Source of the DNA: PALSA-555 sp036521915 | Lineage (GTDB): Bacteria; Actinomycetota; Acidimicrobiia; IMCC26256; PALSA-555 | Reading direction: 5' to 3' | Assembly: GCA_036521915.1 (NCBI GenBank) | Contig: DATDGU010000364.1 | Location: 1-31,668 of the forward strand | DNA length: 31,668 bases | Notes under the pieces: generated by a model | What the model was told of the DNA's origin: nothing | The model's input: only the letters and a program-made list of their open reading frames with translations | Database searches by the model: none | Shown here: positions 7,807 to 15,384 of the stretch, one piece after another | How positions within the stretch are numbered: the first letter of the stretch is position 1 | Layout: every line of letters starts with the position of its first letter | Made by a program: the position numbers and the translations under genes

Positions 7807-9360
7807 CTATTCGTCCGTCTCGGCTGAGGCGTAGCGAGCACGGAGCTCGTGCTTGAGCACCTTGCCGGAGGCGTTGCGCGGCAGCACCTCCACCACCTCC
7901 AGCTGCTCGGGCACCTTCCGGGTGCTGAGCCCCTCGCCGGTGAGGAACTCGAACACCTCGCGTAGCGCGGGCGGCGCGGCGCCCTCGGCGACCACGATGA
8001 CGGCGCACGCCCGCTCTCCCAGCGCGGCGTCCGGGAGACCGACGACGGCGGCGTCCGCGATCCCGGGATGCGTGAAGAGCAGGTCCTCGATCTCCTTGGC
8101 GGAGATCGTCTCGCCCTTGCGGATGATGACGTCCTTCAGCCGACCGGTGATGACGACGTGGCCGTCGGGTCGGATCACGCCGAGGTCGCCGGTGCGGAAC
8201 CAGCCGTCGTCGTCGAAGGCGTCGGCGTCGAGGCCCGCGTCGACGTGACCGCGGCAGACCTGCGGCCCCTTGGCGCGCAGCTCCCCTTCCTGGCCGGGCG
8301 GTGTCGGCTGCCCGTCGGCGCCGATGGTGCGGAGCTCGACGTCGCGCACCGGCGGCCCCTCGGTGTCGGCGAGCTGCTCATCGGTGCCGTGCACGGTGTT
8401 CATGGTGAGGATGGGCGCTTCCGTGAGTCCCCAGCCGGAGACGATCCCGACCCCGCCGGCTTCCGCCTTCAGGTCGTAGTGGAGCTGGGGTGGCTTCGGC
8501 GCGGCGCCGCCCGGGAAGGCGCGCACGTCCGGGAAGATCGGGGTGTCGGGCTGGTCCCGTTGGGCGGCGAGGTACGCGAGGTGGAAGGCGGTGCCCGCCC
8601 CCGCGAGCGTGACGCCGTGCTCGCGCAGCCAGGGAATGGACGTGCGCGGGTCGAACGACTCGACGAAGAGCAGCTGCGACGCGGTGATGAGCACCGTGTA
8701 CACCTGGACGATCCCGCCGATGTGCGTGAGCGGGAACACGAACGCCGTGCGGTCGCTTGGCTGCACCTCCAGCGCCTCGAGCATGCCGACCGCCGCGGCC
8801 TTCACCGTGTGGTCGGTGTGCCGCGCGCCCTTCGGGTCGGCGGTGGTGCCCGACGTGTAGAAGACCCAGCGCACCGGCGCCTGCGCTGCCGACGTCGCGC
8901 GGGGCGGCGCCGGCAGGTCGGCCGGGTCGCGCTGCGGGAGGCTCCGGTCGACGGTGAGCACCTCGAGGTCGCGCCGCTCGGCGGCGACGCTCTGGGCGTC
9001 GGCCGTGTAGTCGCGGCCCCGCCACGCACCGGGGACGATGAGCAGCCGCGCCCGCGTCTGCTCGGTGATGAAGCGCATCTCTCTCGTCCCGAGGATGGGC
9101 AGCATCGGGTTCTGGACGGCGCCCAGGCGCGCGAGGGCGGCGACGAGGACCATCGACTCGAGCCACGTCGGGAGCATCCATGAGACCGGCGTATCCGCCG
9201 TCACGCCGAGGGCGTGGAGGCCCGCGGCCGCCCGCTCGGCGGCGTCGCGGAACCCCGCGGCGTCGAGGCGGTGCCCCGACTCGTCGACGCCGAGCACGGC
9301 GTCGGGTGTCGCGTCGGCGCGGCCTTCGACCAGCTCCCAGAGGCCGCGCTCGTCGGTCAC
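7807..9360 (-). CDS. Acyl-CoA synthetase (AMP-forming, ANL superfamily)
   Basis: A 517-residue adenylate-forming acid-CoA ligase. It activates a carboxylic acid as acyl-AMP and then transfers it to CoA. The phosphate-binding YTSGTTADPKG is at 168-178, GWGLTE stands for the YGxTE substrate motif, GWFRTGDLG and GRLKDVIIRKGETIS mark the hinge, and NASGKVLKHELR carries the catalytic lysine near the C-terminus. The architecture matches FadD- and cyclohexanecarboxylate-CoA ligase-type enzymes; the acid is unknown. The start is GTG 9360, with GGCGGGAC a few bases upstream. It lies 19 bases after the SDR and 38 bases before the methyltransferase, so the three likely form one operon. A second, only moderately similar ligase sits 850 bases away on the other strand. 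Confidence 0.95.
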   Translation of the reverse strand: MTDERGLWELVEGRADATPDAVLGVDESGHRLDAAGFRDAAERAAAGLHALGVTADTPVSWMLPTWLESMVLVAALARLGAVQNPMLPILGTREMRFITEQTRARLLIVPGAWRGRDYTADAQSVAAERRDLEVLTVDRSLPQRDPADLPAPPRATSAAQAPVRWVFYTSGTTADPKGARHTDHTVKAAAVGMLEALEVQPSDRTAFVFPLTHIGGIVQVYTVLITASQLLFVESFDPRTSIPWLREHGVTLAGAGTAFHLAYLAAQRDQPDTPIFPDVRAFPGGAAPKPPQLHYDLKAEAGGVGIVSGWGLTEAPILTMNTVHGTDEQLADTEGPPVRDVELRTIGADGQPTPPGQEGELRAKGPQVCRGHVDAGLDADAFDDDGWFRTGDLGVIRPDGHVVITGRLKDVIIRKGETISAKEIEDLLFTHPGIADAAVVGLPDAALGERACAVIVVAEGAAPPALREVFEFLTGEGLSTRKVPEQLEVVEVLPRNASGKVLKHELRARYASAETDE

Positions 9361-9379
9361 GTTGTCCCGCCTCGGCGGC

Positions 9380-10132
9380 CTACCCGCAGGTGATGCCGCC
9401 GTCCATCGAGACGATCTGGCCGACCATGTACCGGCCCTCGTCGGAGGCGATGAACGCGATGAGCCCGGCCTGCTCCTCGGGCTCGGCGTAGCCGAGCGGC
9501 GAGGTGATGGACGCGAAGTCCTGGGCGGTCGCGCCCTCCGGGAACCCGAAGGTCTGGATCATCGGCGTGTTCATCCCGCCGGGGGCGATGGCGTTCACCC
9601 GCACGCCGCGCGCCCGGTACTCGATTCCGAGCGCCCGGGTGAGGTTCACGACGCCGCCCTTCGACGCGCAGTACGCCGCCGAGAACGGCTGACCCATGAG
9701 CCCGGCGTTCGACGCCGTATTCACGATCACGCCCCCGCCGCCGAGCAGGTGCGGGAGCACGGCGCGGCACATGAGGAACGTCCCCGTCAGGTTCACGCCG
9801 ATGATGCGCGCCCAGTTCTCTGGCGTCTCCTCCTCGGAGCGGACGAACTGCCCGACCCCGGCGCAGTTGACCAGCAGCTCGGGCCGCCCGAGGTCGTTCG
9901 CCACCTTGGCGACGGTCGGCTCGACCGAGCCCCAGTCGCTCACGTCGCAGCCGTAGGCCCGCGCCGTGTGCCCCTCGGATTCGATCTGCGCCGCGGTGTC
10001 CTTCGCCGCGGCCTCGTCGAGGTCGAGCGCGGCGACGAGCGCCTGCTCGGAGGCGAGCCGCACGGCGGTCGCCCGGCCCAGCCCCGATCCCGCCCCGGTC
10101 ACGATCGTCACCCGGTCCGTGAAGCGAGCCAT
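9380..10132 (-). CDS. SDR family NAD(P)-dependent oxidoreductase
   Basis: A 250-residue classical SDR. TGAGSGLG gives the dinucleotide site (about 13-20), LDLDEAA carries Asp after the second strand (NAD-type), VNCAGVG replaces NNAG, Ser lies in NTASN, and YCASKGG provides Tyr and Lys. IAPGGMNTPM and the final VSMDGGITCG are standard. The ATG at 10132 is preferred because GGAGG lies nine bases upstream; a GTG two codons earlier (10138) would be only three bases from that ribosome site. It heads the SDR, acyl-CoA synthetase and methyltransferase operon and diverges from a second acyl-CoA synthetase across an 80-base gap. It may handle a beta-hydroxyacyl-CoA or an alcohol upstream of activation; this is inference. 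Confidence 0.92.
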   Translation of the reverse strand: MARFTDRVTIVTGAGSGLGRATAVRLASEQALVAALDLDEAAAKDTAAQIESEGHTARAYGCDVSDWGSVEPTVAKVANDLGRPELLVNCAGVGQFVRSEEETPENWARIIGVNLTGTFLMCRAVLPHLLGGGGVIVNTASNAGLMGQPFSAAYCASKGGVVNLTRALGIEYRARGVRVNAIAPGGMNTPMIQTFGFPEGATAQDFASITSPLGYAEPEEQAGLIAFIASDEGRYMVGQIVSMDGGITCG

Positions 10133-10160
10133 CGACACTCCCCTCCGTCGCTCGGACGCG

Positions 10161-10166
10161 AACCTA
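10161..10166 (-). promoter_or_regulatory. Candidate -10 box (TAGGTT) for the SDR-ligase-methyltransferase operon
   Basis: TAGGTT on the minus strand fits TAnnnT and lies 28 bases before the ATG at 10132, with GGAGG between them. That is the spacing expected for a leadered transcript. No convincing -35 box is present. Confidence 0.3.
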
Positions 10167-10198
10167 ACGCGCCGTCAGATTGCCCGCCCATCCCGACG

Positions 10199-10204
10199 TA
10201 CAGT
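10199..10204 (+). promoter_or_regulatory. Candidate -10 box (TACAGT) of the second acyl-CoA synthetase operon
   Basis: TACAGT matches TAnnnT and ends eight bases before the ATG at 10213. No Shine-Dalgarno sequence is present. The spacing suggests that the transcript starts at or near the start codon. Confidence 0.4.
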
Positions 10205-10212
10205 CCCGGACG

Positions 10213-11709
10213 ATGAGCGAGACCGCGCTGGTCGGCGATCTCCTCCGCGACGCGGCCGCCACGCATCCCGAACGCGACGCCTACGTGCACGGGGCCAAGC
10301 GGGTCACCTACGGATGGCTCGACCGCGCCGCCGACGGCTTCGCCGCGACCCTCGTCGACGCGGGTGTCCGGCCGGGCGACGTGGTCGTCCTCCTGGTGCC
10401 GTCCTCGATCAAGTTCGCCGCCTGCTACGCCGGCGCGCTCCGGGCGGGCGCCATCACGTCCGCCGTGAACCTGCGACTCGGACCGACCGAGCAGACGAGC
10501 ATCTTCGCTCGGACCGACCCGCGGGTCACCGTCGTCGGCGACGGGGCGCGGGTGCCCGACGGCGTCGACGCCGGCCAGGTCCTGCCCGTCGCCGACCTGA
10601 AGGCGGCGTTCGACGCGGATCCGCTCCCCCGGCCGCCCCGCCTGCAGCCGTCCAACACGACGTGCATCGTGTGGACCAGCGGGACGACCGGCGCGCCGAA
10701 GGGCGCGGTCTATGACCACGAGACCCAGGCCGTGATCTCACGCAACGTCGGTGAGCTCACCGCCCCGGGCGACCGCCGCCTCGTCGTGCTCCCGTTCGCG
10801 CACGTCGGCTACATGACGCGGCTGTGGGACGAGTTCGCCAACGCCACGACGGTCGTCGTGGCGGGCGAGCCGTGGTCGGCCGCCGAGACGCTGCGGATCA
10901 TCGGGGACGAGCGGATCACGATGGCGACCGGCGTGCCGACGCAGTGGCAGCTCGTGCTGCGCCATCCCGACGTCGCCACCGTCGACTTCTCGGGGCTGCG
11001 CGTCGCCGCGATCGGCGGGGCGTCGATCCCGCCGGAGCTGGTGCACCAGATGCGCGAGACACTCCGGTGTCCGGTCATCTCCCGCTACACGTGCACCGAG
11101 GCGGGCGTGACCACCTCCACCCTCGCCACCGATTCCGACGAGGTCATCGCGACGACGGTCGGCCGGCCCACGCCCGAGGTCGAGGTGCGGATCGCCGACG
11201 CGCGCGGCGCGCAGGCCCCGACCGGCGAGGTCGGCGAGGTGCTCTCGCGGTCGCCGGCGATGATGTGCGGCTACTGGCGCGACCCCGCGCTCACCGCGAC
11301 GGTCATCGACGCCGACGGCTGGCTCCACACGGGCGACCTCGGATACGTCGGCGAGGACGGCAACCTGCGCCTCGTCGGCCGGCTGAAGGAGATGTACATC
11401 CGCGGGGGCTACAACGTGTATCCGGCCGAGGTCGAGGGGGTCCTCACCGACCATCCTGCCGTGGCGCGGGCCGCCGTCGTCGGCGTCCCCGACCCCGTGC
11501 TGGGCGAGGTCGGCGTGGCGTTCGTGGTCCCGGCGGAGGGGGCCTCGGTCTCGCCGGAGGAGCTGCGCGCCTGGTGCCCACGCCACCTCGCGGACTACAA
11601 GGCCCCTGACCGGGTCGTGGTCGTCGACGACCTGCCGACGACGCCGATGCTGAAGATCGACAAGCGTGCGCTGTCCGCCCGGGCGGCCGAGCAAGGAGCC
11701 CATCCATGA
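10213..11709 (+). CDS. Acyl-CoA synthetase (AMP-forming, ANL superfamily)
   Basis: A 498-residue adenylate-forming ligase. The P-loop WTSGTTGAPKG is at 154-164, CTEAGVTT replaces the YGxTE box, GWLHTGDLGYVGEDGNL and RLKEMYIRGGYNVYPAEVE form the hinge, and TPMLKIDKRAL carries the C-terminal catalytic lysine. RGGYNVYPAEVE is typical of FadD3/FadD-like and long-chain acyl-CoA ligases in actinobacteria. The substrate is unknown. ATG 10213 is chosen because MSETALVGDLLRDAA is a normal start; an upstream TTG adds nothing. The stop codon overlaps the start of the next gene (ATGA), so the alpha/beta-barrel protein there is probably made in step with this ligase and may act on its acyl product. Confidence 0.95.
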   Translation: MSETALVGDLLRDAAATHPERDAYVHGAKRVTYGWLDRAADGFAATLVDAGVRPGDVVVLLVPSSIKFAACYAGALRAGAITSAVNLRLGPTEQTSIFARTDPRVTVVGDGARVPDGVDAGQVLPVADLKAAFDADPLPRPPRLQPSNTTCIVWTSGTTGAPKGAVYDHETQAVISRNVGELTAPGDRRLVVLPFAHVGYMTRLWDEFANATTVVVAGEPWSAAETLRIIGDERITMATGVPTQWQLVLRHPDVATVDFSGLRVAAIGGASIPPELVHQMRETLRCPVISRYTCTEAGVTTSTLATDSDEVIATTVGRPTPEVEVRIADARGAQAPTGEVGEVLSRSPAMMCGYWRDPALTATVIDADGWLHTGDLGYVGEDGNLRLVGRLKEMYIRGGYNVYPAEVEGVLTDHPAVARAAVVGVPDPVLGEVGVAFVVPAEGASVSPEELRAWCPRHLADYKAPDRVVVVDDLPTTPMLKIDKRALSARAAEQGAHP

Positions 11710-12509
11710 ACGTCTCCGAGGCCCGCTACCAGCGGCCCGACGTCCCCCGCGACGACCGCCAGATCCGCGTGGGGTCGCTGCTCTTCACGATGGTGGAGCC
11801 GCACAAGGGCCACGAGGTGGCCTACAACCGCTGGTACGAGCGCGACCACTTCTACGCCGGCTGCATGGTCGGCAAGTGGCAGTTCGCCGGCGCCCGCTAC
11901 GTCGCGACCCGGGACTGCAAGGCGAGGCGGTACCCGGCGAGCTCGCCGATCACCCCGGATCCGACCGTCGGCTCCTTTCTGGCCGTCTACTGGGTGCTCG
12001 ACGGCCACCACGACGAGTGGAACGAGTGGGGCGTCGAGCAGGTCAACTGGCTGCACGCCAACGACCGCATGTTCCTCGAGCGCGACCACATCCACACGGC
12101 CCTGTACGAGTACGCCGACGAGCTGAACGCGCCGGGCAGCACGATGCCGGTCGAGCTGGCGCTCGACCGCGCCTACCCGGGGATCGTGGCGATGATCGGC
12201 GAGGCGCCCGGCGGCGTCGAAGCGGTGACCGACTGGCTGCGCGCCCGCGGCTGCCCGTCCGACGTGTGCCTCGTCGGCGCGCCGCTGCCGCTGCGCGGCG
12301 ACCGGCCCGCGGACGTGCCTGACCAGCCCACGGGGAACCGCTTCTTGCACCTCCACTTCTGCCTCGACGATCCGCTCGCCGTGTGGGACGAGCAGTACGC
12401 GTCCATCGGCCCGGACCTGGCGGCCGCGGGCGTCGGCGAGATCCTGTTCGCCTCGCCGTTCCTCGCGACCGTCCTCGGTACCGACACCTACACCGACCAG
12501 CTCTGGTGA
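11706..12509 (+). CDS. Two-repeat dimeric alpha/beta-barrel (EthD-like) protein of unknown function
   Basis: A 267-residue protein I do not recognise as a characterised enzyme. Residues 21-70 look like one ferredoxin-like unit: a strand (RVGSLLFTMV), then a helix with YNRWYERDHFYAG (40-52), then a strand (WQFAGARYVA). The NRWY..xH pattern is shared with the small protein encoded at 14952 and with EthD-like stress-responsive alpha/beta-barrel proteins. A second unit can be seen at about 212-252 (RFLHLHFCL, then a helix, then GEILFASPF). Between them lies a segment rich in Trp, His and Asp (HHDEWNEWGVEQVNW). There is no signal peptide or membrane segment. It is translationally coupled to the acyl-CoA synthetase. 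Relatives act as small oxygenases, isomerases or dehydratases, but no function can be assigned here. Confidence 0.75.
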   Translation: MNVSEARYQRPDVPRDDRQIRVGSLLFTMVEPHKGHEVAYNRWYERDHFYAGCMVGKWQFAGARYVATRDCKARRYPASSPITPDPTVGSFLAVYWVLDGHHDEWNEWGVEQVNWLHANDRMFLERDHIHTALYEYADELNAPGSTMPVELALDRAYPGIVAMIGEAPGGVEAVTDWLRARGCPSDVCLVGAPLPLRGDRPADVPDQPTGNRFLHLHFCLDDPLAVWDEQYASIGPDLAAAGVGEILFASPFLATVLGTDTYTDQLW

Positions 12510-12524
12510 GGGGCCGCGCCGACG

Positions 12525-12947
12525 TCAGCCGGTGGTGGGGCGGAACATTGGGAGCGTGAGCTCCTCGTCGAGCCGCTCGTACGCGACCTCGACGGGCAGC
12601 CCGAGGCGCAAGACCTCGGGACCGGCGTCGAGCAGGTTCGAGACGATCCGCACCCCCTCGGTCGTCTCGACGACGACGACGGCGTACGGCACGAGCGACG
12701 CGAACGCGGGGTGCATGGGCTGGTGGACGACGGTCCACGAGAAGACCTGCCCGCGGCCGCTCGACGGCTCCCAGCTCCAGCGGGTCGACCCGCACACCGC
12801 GCACAGCACACGCGGCGGATGACGCCAAGCCCCGCACGTGCTGCAGCGCTGGAACCGCAGGTCCTGGCGCGCGCAGTGCTCGTAGAAGTCAGCGGTGAAC
12901 CCCTCGAGGACCGGCCGCGGGCGGCCGGGCGCCGCGTCCGGGCTCAT
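12525..12947 (-). CDS. DUF35 OB-fold/zinc-ribbon protein, partner of the lipid-transfer thiolase
   Basis: A 140-residue DUF35 protein: an N-terminal helix (EGFTADFYEHCARQDL), a rubredoxin-like zinc ribbon with Cys35, Cys38, Cys49 and Cys52 (CX2C-X10-CX2C), then an OB fold (GRGQVFSWTVVHQPMHPAF, then PYAVVVVETTEGVR). In known systems such proteins bind the acyl-CoA and complete the active site of thiolase-fold partners, for example ChsH2(DUF35) with Ltp2. The ATG at 12947 overlaps the thiolase stop by ATGA, which strongly supports a complex. An upstream in-frame start would add 16 arginine-rich residues and is rejected. The gene is convergent with the two-repeat barrel protein gene, with 15 bases between their stops. 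A second DUF35 gene occurs at 28151. Confidence 0.92.
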   Translation of the reverse strand: MSPDAAPGRPRPVLEGFTADFYEHCARQDLRFQRCSTCGAWRHPPRVLCAVCGSTRWSWEPSSGRGQVFSWTVVHQPMHPAFASLVPYAVVVVETTEGVRIVSNLLDAGPEVLRLGLPVEVAYERLDEELTLPMFRPTTG

Positions 12948-14119
12948 CGGTCGCGTCCCAGCACGGCGAGGCTGCCGTCGCCGAAGTCGCCCCACCCCGT
13001 GACCACCCCGAGCTCGGCGTCGGCCACCTGCGCGCCGCCCGCCTCGTGGCGGAGCTGGCGGGCGGCCTCGACGATGTGGTTCAAGCCCCAGACGTGGCCC
13101 TGGGAGAGCAGGCCGCCGTGGGTGTTCATGGGGTACCGGCCGCCGAGCTCGATGGCGCCGTCGCGGACGAAGTCCGGAGCGCCGCCCGGCTCGCAGAGGC
13201 CGAGCGCCTCGAGCTCGAGCAGCGCGACGTAGGTGAAGCAGTCGTAGATCTCCAGGAAGTCAACGTCGTGGGGGCGGACCTGCGCGGCGGCGAACGCCTC
13301 GGGCGCGGCATACGACAGGCCGATCTGCAGCAGGTCCCCGCGGTTGGCGATGTCGTCCGCCGGGTACGGGTGCCCCTCCGCGGCGCCGAGCACGACCACC
13401 GGATCGTGCACGAGGTCGCGGGCGCGCTCGACCGTCGTGACGATGTACGCCGCGGCGGCGTCCGTCTCGACACAGCAGTCGAAGAGCCGGAACGGCTCCG
13501 ACACCATACGGGCGTTGAGGTACTGCTCCATCGTGAGCTCGCGGCCCCGCATCAGCGCCGCCTCGTTGTGCTGTGCGTGCCGACGGCAGGCGAGCGCCAC
13601 CGCGCCGGCCGCCTCGTCCGGGATGCCGAACTGCTGCTTGTAGCGCATGGCGATCCACGCGTACACCTGCACCGGCGCCATTGCGCCGTAGGGCCCGTGG
13701 TAGTCGACCGCGGTGTCGGCGACCGACGTCGCGAGGAACCCGTGGCGGGGACGCCGCGCGCCGGGCTTGGCGCGGAACACCGAGTAGCCGTTCCATCCGA
13801 CGGTCACGAGGACGGCGTTGGCGATGCCGCGCGTCACCGCGAGCGTCGCGTGCTGCAACGCGGCGACCGCGCTCGCGCCGCCCATCATGACCGTCGTCGC
13901 CAGGCGGAGGTCCTCGACACCGAGGTTCGCGGCGAGCTCCTCGGCCGTCGTGTACCCGGCGGGCGGGATGATCCCGTCGATGTCGCCACGCTCGAGGCCG
14001 GCGTCGCTGATCGCGGCGAGCGAGGCGTCGAGCATGAGCTCGAACGGGAGCCGATCCGCGCCCCGCACATAGGCCGTCTCGGCGACGCCGACGATCGCCG
14101 CGCGGTCCCGGAGCGCCAC
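12944..14119 (-). CDS. Lipid-transfer protein/thiolase-fold enzyme (Ltp type), module 1
   Basis: A 391-residue thiolase-superfamily protein of the nonspecific lipid-transfer (SCP2-thiolase) branch. The thiolase core is clear: RAAIVGVAET at the start, the central YDCFTY, and NTHGGLLSQGHVWGLNH near the C-terminus with the conserved glycines and histidine. The usual nucleophilic Cys in the first half is replaced by Gly (about residue 81, MGGASAVAAL), and the second Cys is also absent (VVTGWG). It therefore cannot act as a normal thiolase. Together with the coupled DUF35 gene it resembles the Ltp2-ChsH2(DUF35) retro-aldolases that cut propionyl- or acetyl-CoA from tertiary beta-hydroxyacyl-CoAs in steroid side-chain degradation. 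The substrate here is unknown. The start is GTG 14119, with TACCCT eight bases upstream and no ribosome site. Confidence 0.9.
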   Translation of the reverse strand: MALRDRAAIVGVAETAYVRGADRLPFELMLDASLAAISDAGLERGDIDGIIPPAGYTTAEELAANLGVEDLRLATTVMMGGASAVAALQHATLAVTRGIANAVLVTVGWNGYSVFRAKPGARRPRHGFLATSVADTAVDYHGPYGAMAPVQVYAWIAMRYKQQFGIPDEAAGAVALACRRHAQHNEAALMRGRELTMEQYLNARMVSEPFRLFDCCVETDAAAAYIVTTVERARDLVHDPVVVLGAAEGHPYPADDIANRGDLLQIGLSYAAPEAFAAAQVRPHDVDFLEIYDCFTYVALLELEALGLCEPGGAPDFVRDGAIELGGRYPMNTHGGLLSQGHVWGLNHIVEAARQLRHEAGGAQVADAELGVVTGWGDFGDGSLAVLGRDR

Positions 14120-14127
14120 GGGCGGGC

Positions 14128-14133
14128 AGGGTA
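14128..14133 (-). promoter_or_regulatory. Candidate -10 box (TACCCT) of the module 1 thiolase operon
   Basis: TACCCT on the minus strand lies eight bases before the GTG at 14119. There is no Shine-Dalgarno sequence. This is the same arrangement as at the other probable leaderless starts in the window. Confidence 0.4.
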
Positions 14134-14184
14134 CCGGTCGATCGGCGTGGCGGCTGCCGGGGTCGCTGGGCGAGGATGACGGCG

Positions 14185-14928
14185 ATGGCGACGGCCCGGC
14201 ACCTGGACGGCCGCGTGGCGCTCGTGACGGGTGCCGGTCGCGGGGTCGGCGCGGGCGTCGCGGCCGGTCTGGCGACCGCGGGCGCAGCCGTCGCGGTCAA
14301 CGACATCGACCGGGACCGCGCCGAGTCGGTGGCGGACGAGCTGCGTGCCGGCGGTGCGCGTGCCACGGCCTGCGTGGCCGACGTCACGGACTGGGACGCG
14401 GTCACGGCAATGGTCGCCAGCGTCGAAAGGGCGCTCGGCCCGGTCGACGTGCTGGTGAACAACGCGGGCATCCCCGCCGACGGGTTCACCCTCCGGGCCT
14501 TCCGGGACATGCCGATCGAGGACTGGGACCGCTTCGTGCGCCTCAACCTCTACGGGGTGCTGCACTGCACGAAGGCGACGGTCGACGGCATGTGCGCGCG
14601 GGGCTGGGGGCGCATCGTGACCGTCTCGTCCGAGGCCGGCCGCCGGGGCCTCCCCTCGGGCGTGTCGCTCTACGGCGCCGGGAAGGCCGCAGCGATCGGC
14701 TTCTCTCGCCATCTCGCGCTCGAGCTGATCGGCACGGGCGTGACCGTGAACTGCGTCGCGCTCGGGCTCATGGTCACCGGGCCCGACGACGACCGCCGGC
14801 CGCCGCGGCCCACCGAGCGCCTCGGCCGGCCCGAGGACGTCGCGGCCGCCGTCGCCTATCTCGCCTCCGACGCCGCCGAGTGGGTGACCGGTCAGGTCCT
14901 CGGCGTCAACGGCGGCGCCAGCACCTGA
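14185..14928 (+). CDS. SDR family NAD(P)-dependent oxidoreductase
   Basis: A 247-residue classical SDR. TGAGRGVG gives the cofactor loop, VNDIDRDRAES has Asp after the second strand, and NNAGIPAD, SSEAG and LYGAGKAA give the Asn-Ser-Tyr-Lys set. The YxxxK is Y-GAG-K. The C-terminal part is short, with LMVTGPDDDRRP where other SDRs have PGxxxT, so the substrate loop differs. FabG-like and hydroxyacyl-CoA dehydrogenase functions are possible. GCGAGG at 14170-14175 lies nine bases before ATG 14185 but directly against the other in-frame ATG (14176), so I prefer 14185. It diverges from the thiolase/DUF35 module and is followed 23 bases later by the small barrel protein, probably in one operon. 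Confidence 0.9.
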   Translation: MATARHLDGRVALVTGAGRGVGAGVAAGLATAGAAVAVNDIDRDRAESVADELRAGGARATACVADVTDWDAVTAMVASVERALGPVDVLVNNAGIPADGFTLRAFRDMPIEDWDRFVRLNLYGVLHCTKATVDGMCARGWGRIVTVSSEAGRRGLPSGVSLYGAGKAAAIGFSRHLALELIGTGVTVNCVALGLMVTGPDDDRRPPRPTERLGRPEDVAAAVAYLASDAAEWVTGQVLGVNGGAST

Positions 14929-14951
14929 ACCCAATCCGATCGGAGACCCTG

Positions 14952-15296
14952 ATGCCCACCGGAGTGTTCCTCGCCCTGTCGAACCGCATGAGCGACGCCG
15001 ACGAGGCCGAGTTCAACCGCTGGTACGACGACGTCCACGCCCAGGAGGTGCTGCAGATCCCCGGGGTGAAGTCCTGCCGGCGCTTCCGCGTCGCCTCGGA
15101 CCAGGTCCTGCCGCTGGACCCGACGACGAGCCGCCAGTACCTGGCGCTCTACGAGGTCGAGACCGAGGACTGGGCGTCGCTCGCGACGGAGTTCATGACC
15201 CGCTTCGGGGACGGCCGCATCACGCTCCGGCCCGACCTGATGGAGCTCGACCCGATGGTGCTGACGTTGGCCTACGAGGAGCTCCCCGGCTCGTAG
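14952..15296 (+). CDS. Small EthD-like dimeric alpha/beta-barrel protein
   Basis: A 114-residue single-unit ferredoxin-like protein. The sequence runs strand (GVFLALSNRM), helix with EFNRWYDDVHAQEVL (20-34), PGVKSCRRFRVA, strand (YLALYEVE) and a final helix and strand. The NRWYDDVH motif matches EthD-like and related small barrel proteins that dimerise and act as cofactor-free oxygenases, isomerases or dehydratases. The motif is shared with the 267-residue protein encoded at 11706, which holds two such units. The ATG at 14952 has GGAGA five bases upstream. It is 23 bases behind the SDR and likely in its operon. Its position beside a cleavage module suggests a role on the same intermediate, but this is guesswork. 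Confidence 0.8.
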   Translation: MPTGVFLALSNRMSDADEAEFNRWYDDVHAQEVLQIPGVKSCRRFRVASDQVLPLDPTTSRQYLALYEVETEDWASLATEFMTRFGDGRITLRPDLMELDPMVLTLAYEELPGS

Positions 15297-15302
15297 CGCT
15301 GC

Positions 15303-15318
15303 CCGGGGGAATCCCCGG
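15303..15318 (+). terminator. GC-rich hairpin after the SDR/EthD-like operon
   Basis: CCGGGG-GAAT-CCCCGG is a perfect six-base-pair stem with a tetraloop, starting seven bases after the stop of the barrel gene. No T-run follows. In GC-rich actinobacteria such stems can end transcription, but it may also be only an mRNA-stabilising structure. Confidence 0.4.
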
Positions 15319-15323
15319 ATCCC

Positions 15324-15351
15324 GGGAACCAGCGTCCGACCCGGCAGCGTC
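15324..15351 (+). promoter_or_regulatory. ECF-sigma type promoter candidate of the DUF2330 gene
   Basis: GGGAAC (15324-15329) followed after 18 bases by CGTC (15348-15351) resembles the GGAAC...CGTT promoters read by SigE/SigH/SigR-like ECF sigma factors. It lies 33 bases before the ATG of the DUF2330 gene, with GGAGGAGG in between. The third T of CGTT is C here, so the match is imperfect. A gene for an ECF sigma factor lies 1.6 kb away. Confidence 0.4.
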
Positions 15352-15384
15352 CAACCTCCCGTTCAGCATCTTGGAGGAGGAGCG

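Noticed and set aside
15297..15323. GC-rich hairpin as a classic intrinsic terminator
   Set aside because: There is no T-run after the stem; kept only as a low-confidence structure.
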